DNA from: a virus
Reading direction: 5' to 3' (one strand)
Virus record (IMG/VR): IMGVR_UViG_3300035701_004971
Coordinates: 1 to 23,272 of that record
Length of the DNA stretch: 23,272 bases
A program made the position numbers and the translations under genes. The notes under the pieces are model-generated. The model saw only the letters and a program-made list of their open reading frames with translations. It was not told the DNA's origin and did not search any database. This document shows positions 15,824 through 22,799 of this stretch, piece by piece. Position 1 is the first letter of the stretch. Every line of letters starts with the position of its first letter.

Positions 15824-16506
15824 TCCTGCACCACAACATTCGGTCCTGTAATTATCACATCCGGACCGACCTCGTCCAAGAGTACCTTGGGCTTGGCGAT
15901 CGGATACTCGAACACGTTCCCGACGGGCAACTGGCCGGTGATGACGAAAACCGCACGGCGGTAGCGGCGCATCGCGTCCTCTTCCGAGTCGATATACTGC
16001 ATCGACTTCGGCTCGAAGACGGCAAGCTGCCCGTAGTAGTACGGCAACAAAACCTTGAACCCATACATGAAGTCGACCGGACTAAGGGATCGCTCCAGCC
16101 CGGCGACAATCTCCATGCGCTCTCTCGGATCGTTCGCCCAAATCTCCACTCGGAGATCGATGACGAACTCGCACGAACTCACGAGATAGAAATTCGAGGT
16201 GCCGATCCGATTCCGAGCGTTCGGCATCGACGGCGTCAAACGGCTAGCGTCGTACAACCCCGGCTCGGGAGAGTAGACAACCGCCGCCGGATACGCCGCC
16301 GGATCTTCCGGCTCGGCCCACGTCGACAACACTTTCTTGAAACGGATCTCTCGCCCTCCGGGGGCACGAAAGACGGACGTGGTGAGATAGTCGGCGAGCC
16401 CTCGCGTCAACGCCGTGCGAACATCGGTTTCGCGCACGTCCGTGACAGTCGGCGCCGCCTCGGAAGAGGTGACAAGCGTGGCGCGCACCTGTGCCCCGTC
16501 GCTCAT
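15817..16506 (-). CDS. Neck / tail terminator candidate
   Basis: A 229-residue protein (MSDGAQVRATLVTSSEAAP ... DYLTTSVFRAPGG ... PNVVVQDC). No motif is diagnostic, but it lies between the gp10-like tail-completion gene and the sheath, where contractile phages usually encode the tail terminator that caps tube and sheath. It has mixed alpha/beta character with many strands in the second half (YLVSSCEFVIDLRVEIWANDP, MYGFKVLLPYYYGQLAVFEP). Its ATG overlaps the upstream stop, showing tight coupling to the neck genes. Role assigned by position only. Confidence 0.7.
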   Translation of the reverse strand: MSDGAQVRATLVTSSEAAPTVTDVRETDVRTALTRGLADYLTTSVFRAPGGREIRFKKVLSTWAEPEDPAAYPAAVVYSPEPGLYDASRLTPSMPNARNRIGTSNFYLVSSCEFVIDLRVEIWANDPRERMEIVAGLERSLSPVDFMYGFKVLLPYYYGQLAVFEPKSMQYIDSEEDAMRRYRRAVFVITGQLPVGNVFEYPIAKPKVLLDEVGPDVIITGPNVVVQDC

Positions 16507-17027
16507 TTAGGCTTCCTCCCGAGCGCCCTTTGCATCTCGGCATCGACCTCGTCATTCACGATCTTGACCATCTGATCCAACCCGCCCGACATCACTTTGC
16601 GCGCCCGCAATGGTCGGGTTTTCAACGTCTGCGCGATGGCCCACGCGGCGTCTTTCGCTTGCACGGCATTCAACCCGAGCTTTCGTTGCGCCCATCGTTC
16701 GAGACTGACTTTACCCTGCCGACTCACAGCGGCGGGCCGACGTCCGTACTCGATCACGGACGAATAGGGAGCGTCGTTACGAACCTCGGCGCCGTTCGGC
16801 AGCGGGTTCGATCGCCATGACGCGTGGTATCGACCATAGTTGAAAGCCCCTGTTTTCCCGCGCTCGCTCGCGGGTGGCGCCTCTTTCGTACGGTCCTGCA
16901 TGACTTTCACACACCGAAGGGCTCCCGATTGCACCCCGCGCACTGCCATCGGAACGAAATTTTTCCCCAGGTCACGCATGTACGCCTGCCACTGCTCCAG
17001 AGTCATGTTGACGGTAATGGTCGCCAT
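16503..17027 (-). CDS. Tail completion / neck protein, HK97 gp10-like
   Basis: A 174-residue protein from ATG 17027, overlapping the upstream TGA as TGATG. The longer start at 17087 would overlap the upstream gene by 61 nt and is rejected. The sequence is basic and helical at the N-terminus (MTLEQWQAYMRDLGKNF), followed by KEAPPASERGKTGAFNYGRYHASWRS, NDAPYSSVIEYGRRP, and an Arg/Lys-rich C-terminus (LKTRPLRARKVMSGGLDQMVKIVNDEVD). The 'TG---..SW' and 'APYA--IE-G' patterns are those of the HK97 gp10-like family at the head-tail interface. Confidence 0.78.
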   Translation of the reverse strand: MATITVNMTLEQWQAYMRDLGKNFVPMAVRGVQSGALRCVKVMQDRTKEAPPASERGKTGAFNYGRYHASWRSNPLPNGAEVRNDAPYSSVIEYGRRPAAVSRQGKVSLERWAQRKLGLNAVQAKDAAWAIAQTLKTRPLRARKVMSGGLDQMVKIVNDEVDAEMQRALGRKPK

Positions 17028-17554
17028 CACTCGGGATCCCCGTTGCGCGCCCGATCTTCGTGAGCCTTCTCTAAACGCAACTGCCACATGAAACGACCGG
17101 CGGCGTAGTGCGGCGCCGAACGAAGAAAGAAGCGCCGCTTGTCGCTCGTGCCGTCGAGCTTCGGAAATTCGATCTCGTAGTACACTTCGACGTCCGGATC
17201 CGGGGGGCGCCCGTCAGCCGACAAGAAGCGAAGATCGTTGTCGGTGAATCGTCCGCTGATTTCCGACACGAGAATGCTGCCGACCTCGTCGAGCCCGACC
17301 GGCTGCACGATCTCCGTCAACGTGGTCAAGTCTTGCACCAGCGGCGTCGGCAACAAGTCGAGAGTGTTTTCGACAATCGGCGTTCCGACTCCGCGCGACC
17401 CGTCGCTCCACCTCACGCGCACGATGCGGATCTTATAGGGCCGCATTCCGAAGCGAGTGAAAAGATCGCGCACGCGATCGGCTACTGGAATCAGCCGTTG
17501 CGCCAGCGTCGCGGTGATTTGCTTCGCGGTGAGATCGGTGAACTTGGTTGCCAC
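17027..17554 (-). CDS. Head-tail connector / head closure candidate
   Basis: A 175-residue protein (MATKFTDLTAKQITATLAQRLIPVADRVRDLFTRFGMRPYKIRIVRVRWSDGSRGVG). The pattern of a helix followed by strands, its length, and its place between the adaptor and the gp10-like gene suggest the stopper or head-closure role. I see no diagnostic motif. Start is GTG 17554, supported by GAGG 9 nt upstream. The stop overlaps the next ATG. Confidence 0.72.
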   Translation of the reverse strand: MATKFTDLTAKQITATLAQRLIPVADRVRDLFTRFGMRPYKIRIVRVRWSDGSRGVGTPIVENTLDLLPTPLVQDLTTLTEIVQPVGLDEVGSILVSEISGRFTDNDLRFLSADGRPPDPDVEVYYEIEFPKLDGTSDKRRFFLRSAPHYAAGRFMWQLRLEKAHEDRARNGDPE

Positions 17555-17560
17555 GACAGG

Positions 17561-17965
17561 CTACCTCACCGGGATCGACCCGGAGCGCACGCCCATGGCG
17601 ACTCGGTAGCGCGTCGAGTAGGGGTAAACAGGCACGCCGAGAATATCGGCAAGACGAAAGCCCCAACGCGCATATTCCTTTTCGAGCTGATCCGGCTCGT
17701 TCTCTCGCAACTTGAGTGAGTCGAGCTGTATGGCAGCGAGACGATCCTGAGAATCAATCAACTTCAGCTCCAGATCGTCCATGATCTTGAGCACGCGACG
17801 CACGCGATCGACGGCGTCCTCGATAAGATACGACATCGCCGAATCGACAAGAAAGATCGTTTGCAACGGACGGGGTATGCCGAACGAGAGTGAAGCGGCT
17901 GGCTGCACGGCTAGGTAGCCGAGATGATACCGCACCCGCTCTTTCTCTCTGGCATCTAGCGGCAT
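17561..17965 (-). CDS. Head-tail adaptor candidate
   Basis: A 134-residue, largely helical protein (MPLDAREKERVRYHLGYLAVQPAASLSFGIPRPLQT ... QLEKEYARWGFRLADILGVPVYPYSTRY). A small helical protein placed between capsid and neck genes and followed by the closure and gp10-like genes fits the adaptor ring that docks under the portal. The ATG follows the preceding TAA directly (TAAATG), so translation is likely coupled. The assignment is by position and helical content, not by a known active motif. Confidence 0.75.
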   Translation of the reverse strand: MPLDAREKERVRYHLGYLAVQPAASLSFGIPRPLQTIFLVDSAMSYLIEDAVDRVRRVLKIMDDLELKLIDSQDRLAAIQLDSLKLRENEPDQLEKEYARWGFRLADILGVPVYPYSTRYRVAMGVRSGSIPVR

Positions 17966-18304
17966 TTAGAACTTCTCCAGCTCCACGCCCGCGTCGATTG
18001 CGCGCTTGATCCCGTCGAGACCGTAGCTCGACACCTCGACGACGTCGCCTACGTGCCAGGTCACGATCTGTCCGTGCAACGAGAACGACTTTTGCGTCTT
18101 GACCCGATACCGGCTCGCCGGTTTCTCGGCCACAGGCGCCGCCGCCGGAGCGGCCGGGGCAACCGGGGCAGCTTCGGGAGCGGCCGGAGCAACTTCTGGA
18201 GCGGCCGGAGCCGCCGCCTTCACGCCCGGATCCGTGGGCTTCGAGTTTTCGCTCGACATCGGTATCGGCTTGATGCTGAGTTGCGGATTCACTTTCCTGG
18301 CCAT
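17966..18304 (-). CDS. Unrecognised small virion-region protein with Ala/Pro linker
   Basis: A 112-residue protein. The N-terminal 25 residues are polar and basic. Residues of about 28-60 form a low-complexity Ala/Pro/Val linker (AAAPAAPEVAPAAPEAAPVAPAAP). The C-terminal 50 residues (RYRVKTQKSFSLHGQIVTWHVGDVVEVSSYGLDGIKRAIDAGVELEKF) form a compact beta-rich domain with a final helix. I do not recognise the family. The ATG has a strong AGGAGG 5 nt upstream, but GCAT and ATGC flank it and could form a small hairpin holding the ribosome site in the loop. It is the first gene after the structured RNA, which makes it a candidate partner or a minor capsid protein. Confidence 0.8.
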   Translation of the reverse strand: MARKVNPQLSIKPIPMSSENSKPTDPGVKAAAPAAPEVAPAAPEAAPVAPAAPAAAPVAEKPASRYRVKTQKSFSLHGQIVTWHVGDVVEVSSYGLDGIKRAIDAGVELEKF

Positions 18305-18324
18305 GGCATCCTCCTATGCGATTA

Positions 18325-18865
18325 AAAGGCAGCGGAGTGAGACACAAATTAGATGGGCACCGATCATTATCCCGACCGTTGGGAAGTTGCCCGTCAATCT
18401 CGTGTCCCACTCCAGGCGATCGGTCCGAAGACCGACAACACAAGGCCCCGAGTCATCCGTGTATCCCCGGCACAGCCGGACACATCAGACTGGCTGCCAA
18501 AACTCTGCGCGGTTCCGTGGCGTAAGCCAGGGTTTGCGCAAATACCACGCCACTCAAACCCGAAGGTCTTTCGGCAACAAGGTTCCCGAACGTCGTCAAC
18601 TCTTGACCGAAGAGTGTCAGAACAAGGGAACGCACGAGCCGAAACAAAGAGTGGCGAAACCCCGCTCGTTGGCGTAACCGTCCGAAGACAGTAGCGAGCG
18701 GTTGAGCCGCCGATTCAACACGCCAGTGCGAATCGAAAGAGATCCCCGAAGGTATCTCGCAGCTCGAAATGCTCCCACAAGGAGAGCAACTTGAAAACCC
18801 CTGATCCATTCGCCCCTCGCACCCCCGCCGCCCGAGGGCGACGGGGGGCGAAAGAGGATTGATCA
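18325..18865 (-). ncRNA. Large structured RNA candidate between capsid gene and next gene
   Basis: About 540 nt without a convincing gene directly after the capsid stop codon. Minus-strand helices include TGATC/GATCA plus TTCGCCCC/GGGGCGAA plus CCGTCGCC/GGCGGCGG (18865-18802), GCTCTC/GGGAGC (18787-18771), GAGAT-CC-TTCG-GG-ATCTC (18758-18739), and CCGCTCG/CGAGCGG (18701-18662) enclosing ACTGTC-TTCG-GACGGT. Further helices are CGCCACTC/GAGTGGCG (18656-18649 with 18555-18548), CCGGC-TGT-GCCGG inside GTGT/ACAC (18483-18459), TCGGTC-TTCG-GACCGA (18435-18420) and a 12-bp helix GGAGTGGGACAC/GTGTCTCACTCC (18413-18402 with 18345-18334). CTTCGG occurs five times. Size and phage setting recall ROOL and GOLLD RNAs, but no family can be assigned here. 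Ends are approximate. It could be a processed 3' part of the capsid mRNA. Confidence 0.75.
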
Positions 18866-20269
18866 CTACTCTCCGTGCTCGACGATCAGAGCGCGCTTGA
18901 TCCTGGCGGCGTCGCCCGTCACGCTGTCGGTTCGGATGGGCCAGTCACCGATGAACTTCCACGCGGTACTGACCATGTCCTGCAACCGGTTGAGCGGCGA
19001 ACGGATGATGAGCTGGATCCGATCGCTGTAAATCTCGATGCCGTTGTTCGTCACCTTGGGCTCGCCCACGGCACCCGTGATCCCCGCCTCGGTGATGAGG
19101 CCGGAAAGATCCTGGTAGTATTCCATGAGTAGACCTTGCGCGACGAACAGCGGACGATGAATCTTCACGCCGCTCGTGGTGCCGTCGTTGTAAAGCTCGC
19201 CGGCGAACGGATCGTCCTGCGAGTACGACGCCGTGAGACCGCCTTCGACGGTGTCCGGGCCGGGGCACTCGGAGTTGCGGAAAAACACGTTTCCGAGCAG
19301 CTCACCGATGGCGAATTGCCGGTACATGAAAAAATCCGGCAACGAGGTCAGCAGCCGAGCGAACTGATCGTCGGCGAAAATCTGAGCCTGGCTGATCGGA
19401 TCGATGTGACAGTGGAAGCGACCGTCGGCTTGCTCCGGCACGTTCTGCGACCAGAGCCGCGCCACTGCCGATCGGATGTCCGCCAGGGTGAACTTGTCAC
19501 CGGAGCCGACATCGTCGACCTTGAGGCCGCCGCCGACACGCACCAGAACGGTGCGGTCGTTTGCGACCACATAGGCGCGAGCGGCCACTGCCGTCATCGC
19601 GGATTCCAGAGTCAAGGTGCCGGGGCCCGCCTCGTCGCCGGCGGTGTCGGCCGAGAAGCCGATCACGTTGAACGCCGCGTCAGCGCCGTTGTCGAACACC
19701 CGGATCGCCAACTTGTTGTTCGGCGACACGGTGTCGAAACGCACCGCACTGCCGAGCGGAAGATCCGGCCGGCGGGCGCGGGTGAAGCCGTTCAGCCGCT
19801 TGACCCGAAGGGTCGTGCCGCTCTGCGGGCCGCCGTCCGCGACGGTCGAGCCGGAGAGAGCCGCGTTGTACATCTTGTTGCGCGAGATGCGGTTGAGCGT
19901 CTGCGCGGCGCCGAGGCCGAGTTGCTGCGCGTTGCGGAGAAACAGCGAAGCGATCGCGGTGATGCTCGACGGCATGTGCGTGTCGATCGCGTCCGCGTAT
20001 TGCTGCAACTGAGCCGTCCACTGCTCATACTGGAACTGACTCGGGGTCGGATCGGTGCCGGGCACGAGCGCCTTCTGCTTCGTCTTCAGAAGACCGGTGC
20101 CGGTGAACACCATCGTGTCGCCGACGTTGTTGGGCCACAGTTGCGGCATGGCCTCACCACGGAACAGGTTCCGTGGATAGAGTGCGTCGTGAAAGGCGCG
20201 CTCCAGAATGTTTTCTTGGGTAAGCGCCCGGATGTCGGGAGCCTGAAGGATGGTACTGAAATCTGGCAT
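18866..20269 (-). CDS. Major capsid protein
   Basis: A 467-residue protein (MPDFSTILQAPDIRALTQENILERAFHDALYPRNLFRGEAMPQ) directly after a scaffold gene, with the composition of an HK97-fold capsid protein. There is a helical N-arm, a long spine region (QLQQYADAIDTHMPSSITAIASLFLRNAQQLGLGAAQTLNRISRNKMYNAAL), a likely inserted beta domain at about 155-270 and a C-terminal P-domain-like part (SDRIQLIIRSPLNRLQDMVSTAWKFIGDWPIRTD). It forms the icosahedral shell. An AGGAG ribosome site lies 7 nt before the ATG, and a plausible own promoter lies about 50-75 nt upstream. Confidence 0.88.
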   Translation of the reverse strand: MPDFSTILQAPDIRALTQENILERAFHDALYPRNLFRGEAMPQLWPNNVGDTMVFTGTGLLKTKQKALVPGTDPTPSQFQYEQWTAQLQQYADAIDTHMPSSITAIASLFLRNAQQLGLGAAQTLNRISRNKMYNAALSGSTVADGGPQSGTTLRVKRLNGFTRARRPDLPLGSAVRFDTVSPNNKLAIRVFDNGADAAFNVIGFSADTAGDEAGPGTLTLESAMTAVAARAYVVANDRTVLVRVGGGLKVDDVGSGDKFTLADIRSAVARLWSQNVPEQADGRFHCHIDPISQAQIFADDQFARLLTSLPDFFMYRQFAIGELLGNVFFRNSECPGPDTVEGGLTASYSQDDPFAGELYNDGTTSGVKIHRPLFVAQGLLMEYYQDLSGLITEAGITGAVGEPKVTNNGIEIYSDRIQLIIRSPLNRLQDMVSTAWKFIGDWPIRTDSVTGDAARIKRALIVEHGE

Positions 20270-20314
20270 TTTCGTGCTCCTAAGTTGGTTGGCCGCTTTT
20301 GCGGTACACGTTAA

Positions 20315-20344
20315 GTGATACGGCTAAAAGGGTGCGGCCGTCAA
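20315..20344 (-). promoter_or_regulatory. Probable sigma70-type promoter for the capsid gene
   Basis: On the minus strand TTGACG (20344-20339, five of six consensus bases), an 18-nt spacer and TATCAC (20320-20315, four of six) lie in the 103-nt gap between scaffold and capsid genes. Transcription would start about 40 nt before the capsid ATG. A small CCGC-AAAA-GCGG hairpin lies in that leader. Consensus evidence only. Confidence 0.45.
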
Positions 20345-20372
20345 GCAAGAGAAGCACGAATCGAAGATCGCG

Positions 20373-21314
20373 CTACGGTCCGACGCTCAAACCGCGCTTG
20401 GCGATGTGAGCGAGGAATTCCTCGCGCGACATTTTCTTCGCGTCCGCTTGTCCGCCGGCTGCGGCTGCGCCTGCGGCAGCTCCCGGCTTCGGCGCGGGCG
20501 GGTTTCCGTTCGTGCCGGTGCCAGTGTTTGCCGCCTTCACAACCTCACCGAACAGGTACGGGTGGGAAGTCCGCAGCTCTCCAAAGAACTTGCCCTCGTC
20601 GAACGTGGCAAGCTCCTTTTCGGTTTTCCCGTCCAGGTGACGAGTGAGCAAACGAATCGCGTAGTCGACGTCTTTGACGCCCGAGATCACTGCGGTCTCG
20701 CGCAACGCCATTTCCGCCTCTTTCGCGTCGAGCGCTTGCTGCAACTCTTTCCGCCGAGACGACTCCGATCGGATCTGCTTCAGGAGTTGATCCCGCTCTT
20801 CGCCCCACCGCTTCTGCTCTTTGTCGAGCTTCTCCCACGAGCGTCTGTCGACGTTCGAGTTGTTGCCCCTCGCCTGTTGAGCATTCTTCCCGCCGTTCGG
20901 CTGATTCTGCGGATTCTGATTCGGCTTGGGTTCGCCGTCGCCGTTATCAGAACGGGTCGATCCGCCTTTCGCGCGGACGGCTTTGAGAGCCCCTTGCATC
21001 TCTTCCGGTGAAGAGTAGCCAAGCTCTTTCGCCAACGCCGACAATGCCTCTTTCTTCCCCTTCGTGAAGTGCTCTTCTTTGATGCGCTTCATGCTGTGCT
21101 CGGGGATGACGAGGTTTTTGCCGCCGCCAACCTTTCCGATGTTCGATTGCGACGTCGCGGGAGCCGCGTTCGCGGTTCCGCCGTTGTCGCCTCCGGCAGC
21201 CGCCGGTGGATTCTGCGGTGCGGCCTGGGGATTTGGTGCCCCTTGGTTTACCGCCCCTTGTCCTGTTCCTGGTGTCCCTGTTCCTTGGTTCTCTACCTGC
21301 ACGTTGTCCGGCAT
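20373..21314 (-). CDS. Capsid scaffolding protein
   Basis: A 313-residue protein of scaffold type placed directly before the capsid gene. The first 60 residues are a Gln/Asn/Gly/Pro/Ala-rich disordered segment (TGTPGTGQGAVNQGAPNPQ). A second Asn/Gln/Gly-rich linker lies at about 118-150. Residues of about 155-210 are a highly charged helix, likely coiled coil (RSWEKLDKEQKRWGEERDQLLKQIRSESSRRKELQQALDAKEAEMAL). A final basic helix (KKMSREEFLAHIAKRGLSVGP) could be the capsid-binding end. Scaffolds guide procapsid assembly and then leave. No Ser-protease motif is visible, so it is a scaffold alone, not a protease fusion. GAGGA precedes the ATG. Confidence 0.85.
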   Translation of the reverse strand: MPDNVQVENQGTGTPGTGQGAVNQGAPNPQAAPQNPPAAAGGDNGGTANAAPATSQSNIGKVGGGKNLVIPEHSMKRIKEEHFTKGKKEALSALAKELGYSSPEEMQGALKAVRAKGGSTRSDNGDGEPKPNQNPQNQPNGGKNAQQARGNNSNVDRRSWEKLDKEQKRWGEERDQLLKQIRSESSRRKELQQALDAKEAEMALRETAVISGVKDVDYAIRLLTRHLDGKTEKELATFDEGKFFGELRTSHPYLFGEVVKAANTGTGTNGNPPAPKPGAAAGAAAAGGQADAKKMSREEFLAHIAKRGLSVGP

Positions 21315-21483
21315 TGCTTCCTCTTAGCCCCTTGCGATACCCATCCGGTCTCCGACTGATTCACCGCCGTCGTACACGTTGGCGACAGATCACGCCGGGC
21401 GCCGAAAGACGCACCGTCGGGACGTGCTGAAATTCACGAGGTCGAGACTCCCCGACCTCGCTACGTTGCACTATCCTGCACTA
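21315..21483. other. Intergenic region with inverted repeat and short direct repeats
   Basis: A 169-nt gap between the small virion protein gene and the scaffold gene. On the minus strand it starts with tandem stops (TAATAG) and two copies of TAGTGCA separated by GGA. A perfect 8-bp inverted repeat CGAGGTCG/CGACCTCG with an 8-nt loop follows at 21460-21437. No T tract follows, so it is not a standard terminator; it may be an mRNA processing or stabilising hairpin. I see no clear promoter and no gene. Confidence 0.75.
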
Positions 21484-21915
21484 TTACGAGCGCGCGAACG
21501 GGGCAGTCATGTCGACAGCCGCTCGCGGAACGTACTCGATCACGAACGCCGTCACGTCGCCGGTGGCGAAGGTCAGCGTCGTGCCGTCGTCACTGAGCTT
21601 GGCGACGCCAACGGCTGTGCTGGCGGCGGGAGAAACGACGGTGGCGCCGGCGTCACCAGCAACGTACGCGCCGACGGAGCCGGCGGTGGTGGCGGCGGTG
21701 ACGCGCAAGGCGATGACCGACAAGATCGCCGGGTGGCCGCCGTGGGCAGCATCGGTGATGTTGTGGGTGGTGCCGGTCAAGCCGGTCAGCGTCACTTTGG
21801 TAGGGGTCAGGATCGTGCCGAGCTTCGCCAGAGCGAGGGCGTCGCCGACCTGATTCAAGTTGCCCTTGTCGAGCACGGACTTGACGGTGTCTTTCACTAC
21901 GGTTGTCACTGGCAT
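21484..21915 (-). CDS. Small virion protein, possibly head decoration
   Basis: A 143-residue protein from ATG 21915, chosen because AGGAG lies 6 nt upstream. The longer start at 21969 has no ribosome site. After a helical start (MPVTTVVKDTVKSVLDKGNLNQVGDALALAKLG) the sequence is Thr/Val/Ala-rich beta (TPTKVTLTGLTGTTHNITDAAHGGHPAILSVIALRVTA ... TVTAFVIEYVPRAAVDMTA). Composition and position just before the scaffold and capsid genes fit a capsid-surface or decoration protein. The family is not identified with certainty. Confidence 0.78.
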   Translation of the reverse strand: MPVTTVVKDTVKSVLDKGNLNQVGDALALAKLGTILTPTKVTLTGLTGTTHNITDAAHGGHPAILSVIALRVTAATTAGSVGAYVAGDAGATVVSPAASTAVGVAKLSDDGTTLTFATGDVTAFVIEYVPRAAVDMTAPFARS

Positions 21916-21984
21916 TTTGTTCTCCTGTATTCCTTGACGGAATGCGGTGAAGGTACACGAAATCGACAACGAATTGCAACGTCT

Positions 21985-22365
21985 CTATGCCCTCTCCCCG
22001 AGAAACACGCGCACCGTCGCCGGCGTCGCGGGTGTGCGAACAAGATCAATCGCCGTGATCGGCGACGCGAGCGACATCAGAATCAGGTAGGTATCGAACG
22101 GCACCGCCTGTTGCGTGCCGTCGGCGCTCGTGAAACGAGCTTTCACTTTGCCGCCAACGGCTTTCAGCAGAACGACGTTCGCATTCGTCACGCCGCCGAA
22201 CGGCACGACCACCGGAGTGTCGACGTTCAGATCGATCTGCTCGAAATTCTTTTTGATGAGCACGAGGCTCTCGTCGATCACGGCGTCGATGTTCGGGTCG
22301 AACGACTGCACGCCGTCTAACGGCGTGGTCGTGTAGCCACCCGACAACTTGAATTGATCGGCCAT
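21985..22365 (-). CDS. Unrecognised small head-region protein
   Basis: A 126-residue protein (MADQFKLSGGYTTTPLDGVQSFDPNIDAVIDESLVLIKKNFEQIDLNVDTPVVVPFGGVTNANVVLLKAVGGKVKARFTS). After a short helical part it looks like a single beta sandwich (strands around VVVPFGG, NVVLLKAVGGKVKARF, VPFDTYLILMSLA, VRVFLGERA). I cannot name it. It lies among head genes, with GGAGGG 4 nt before the ATG, so a minor virion or head-associated role is plausible. Confidence 0.78.
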   Translation of the reverse strand: MADQFKLSGGYTTTPLDGVQSFDPNIDAVIDESLVLIKKNFEQIDLNVDTPVVVPFGGVTNANVVLLKAVGGKVKARFTSADGTQQAVPFDTYLILMSLASPITAIDLVRTPATPATVRVFLGERA

Positions 22366-22389
22366 GCTGCCCTCCTGCCGCTTCGGCTA

Positions 22390-22596
22390 TTACGCCGCGC
22401 GGCCACCGGGAGTCAGCGGACCCACCACAAACGGCGTACTCTCGGGAGCCTTCGGCATCTGCGCGGTCGGCAGACGATCGTCGGTCGGCACCGTGTCGAT
22501 GCTCTCTTTGTAGGTGCCGTGTTCGGCGTCGTACTTCTCGACCGCTTCCTTGTGAGTCTTGTCCTGGCCCACGTCGCTCATATCATTCATCGTCAT
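22390..22596 (-). CDS. Small conserved-looking protein B of a tandem set
   Basis: A 68-residue hydrophilic protein (MTMNDMSDVGQDKTHKEAVEKYDAEHGTYKESIDTV). The segment VGQD-T-KE-VE--D---G-YK-S aligns with the neighbouring 62-residue protein at about 14 of 25 positions, so the two look like tandem duplicates. The C-terminus is Pro-rich and ends GPLTPGGRAA. It has a good AGGAG site and is only 10 nt from the upstream gene. Function unknown. Confidence 0.72.
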   Translation of the reverse strand: MTMNDMSDVGQDKTHKEAVEKYDAEHGTYKESIDTVPTDDRLPTAQMPKAPESTPFVVGPLTPGGRAA

Positions 22597-22606
22597 TGGA
22601 ATCTCC

Positions 22607-22795
22607 TTACTTCTTGGAAACCGAAAATGGCTTCGGCTCGGCAGGGAGCGACGCGATCGCCTTCGTCGGCTTGCCGGCGTCGCTGTGCTTGTAGCTCCCG
22701 TAATTCTTGTCGAACGCCTCGACCGGCTCTTTCAGAGTCGCGTCCTGTCCGACCACGGGCGGGCCCATCTCTTTCCAGTTTGGCAAATGGCTCAT
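22607..22795 (-). CDS. Small conserved-looking protein A of a tandem set
   Basis: A 62-residue hydrophilic protein (MSHLPNWKEMGPPVVGQDATLKEPVEAFDKNYGSYKHSDAG). Its middle resembles the next protein downstream, and its end (PKPFSVSKK) resembles the end of the protein upstream (PKPFNVSKR), so it links the three members. It begins 4 nt after the preceding stop. No known family. An assembly factor or small capsid-associated protein is possible but not shown. Confidence 0.7.
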   Translation of the reverse strand: MSHLPNWKEMGPPVVGQDATLKEPVEAFDKNYGSYKHSDAGKPTKAIASLPAEPKPFSVSKK

Positions 22796-22799
22796 GTGC

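Noticed and set aside
18305-18865. Group I or group II intron, RNase P RNA, tmRNA or tRNA in the gap behind the capsid gene
   Set aside because: I found no group I core with its GACUA-type element, no group II domain V, no RNase P conserved blocks and no tRNA T-arm or cloverleaf. The capsid gene also ends intact before the region.
18453-18866. A 137-codon minus-strand frame within the structured RNA region
   Set aside because: It starts with GTG overlapping the capsid stop, has no ribosome site, odd composition with scattered Cys, and runs through multiple perfect stem-loops. It looks like chance openness in GC-rich DNA.
19136-20314. Plus-strand open frame of 392 codons antisense to the capsid gene
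   Set aside because: Arg/Val/Glu/His-rich, low complexity, exactly opposite the capsid gene and without start signals. A shadow of GC-rich codon bias.
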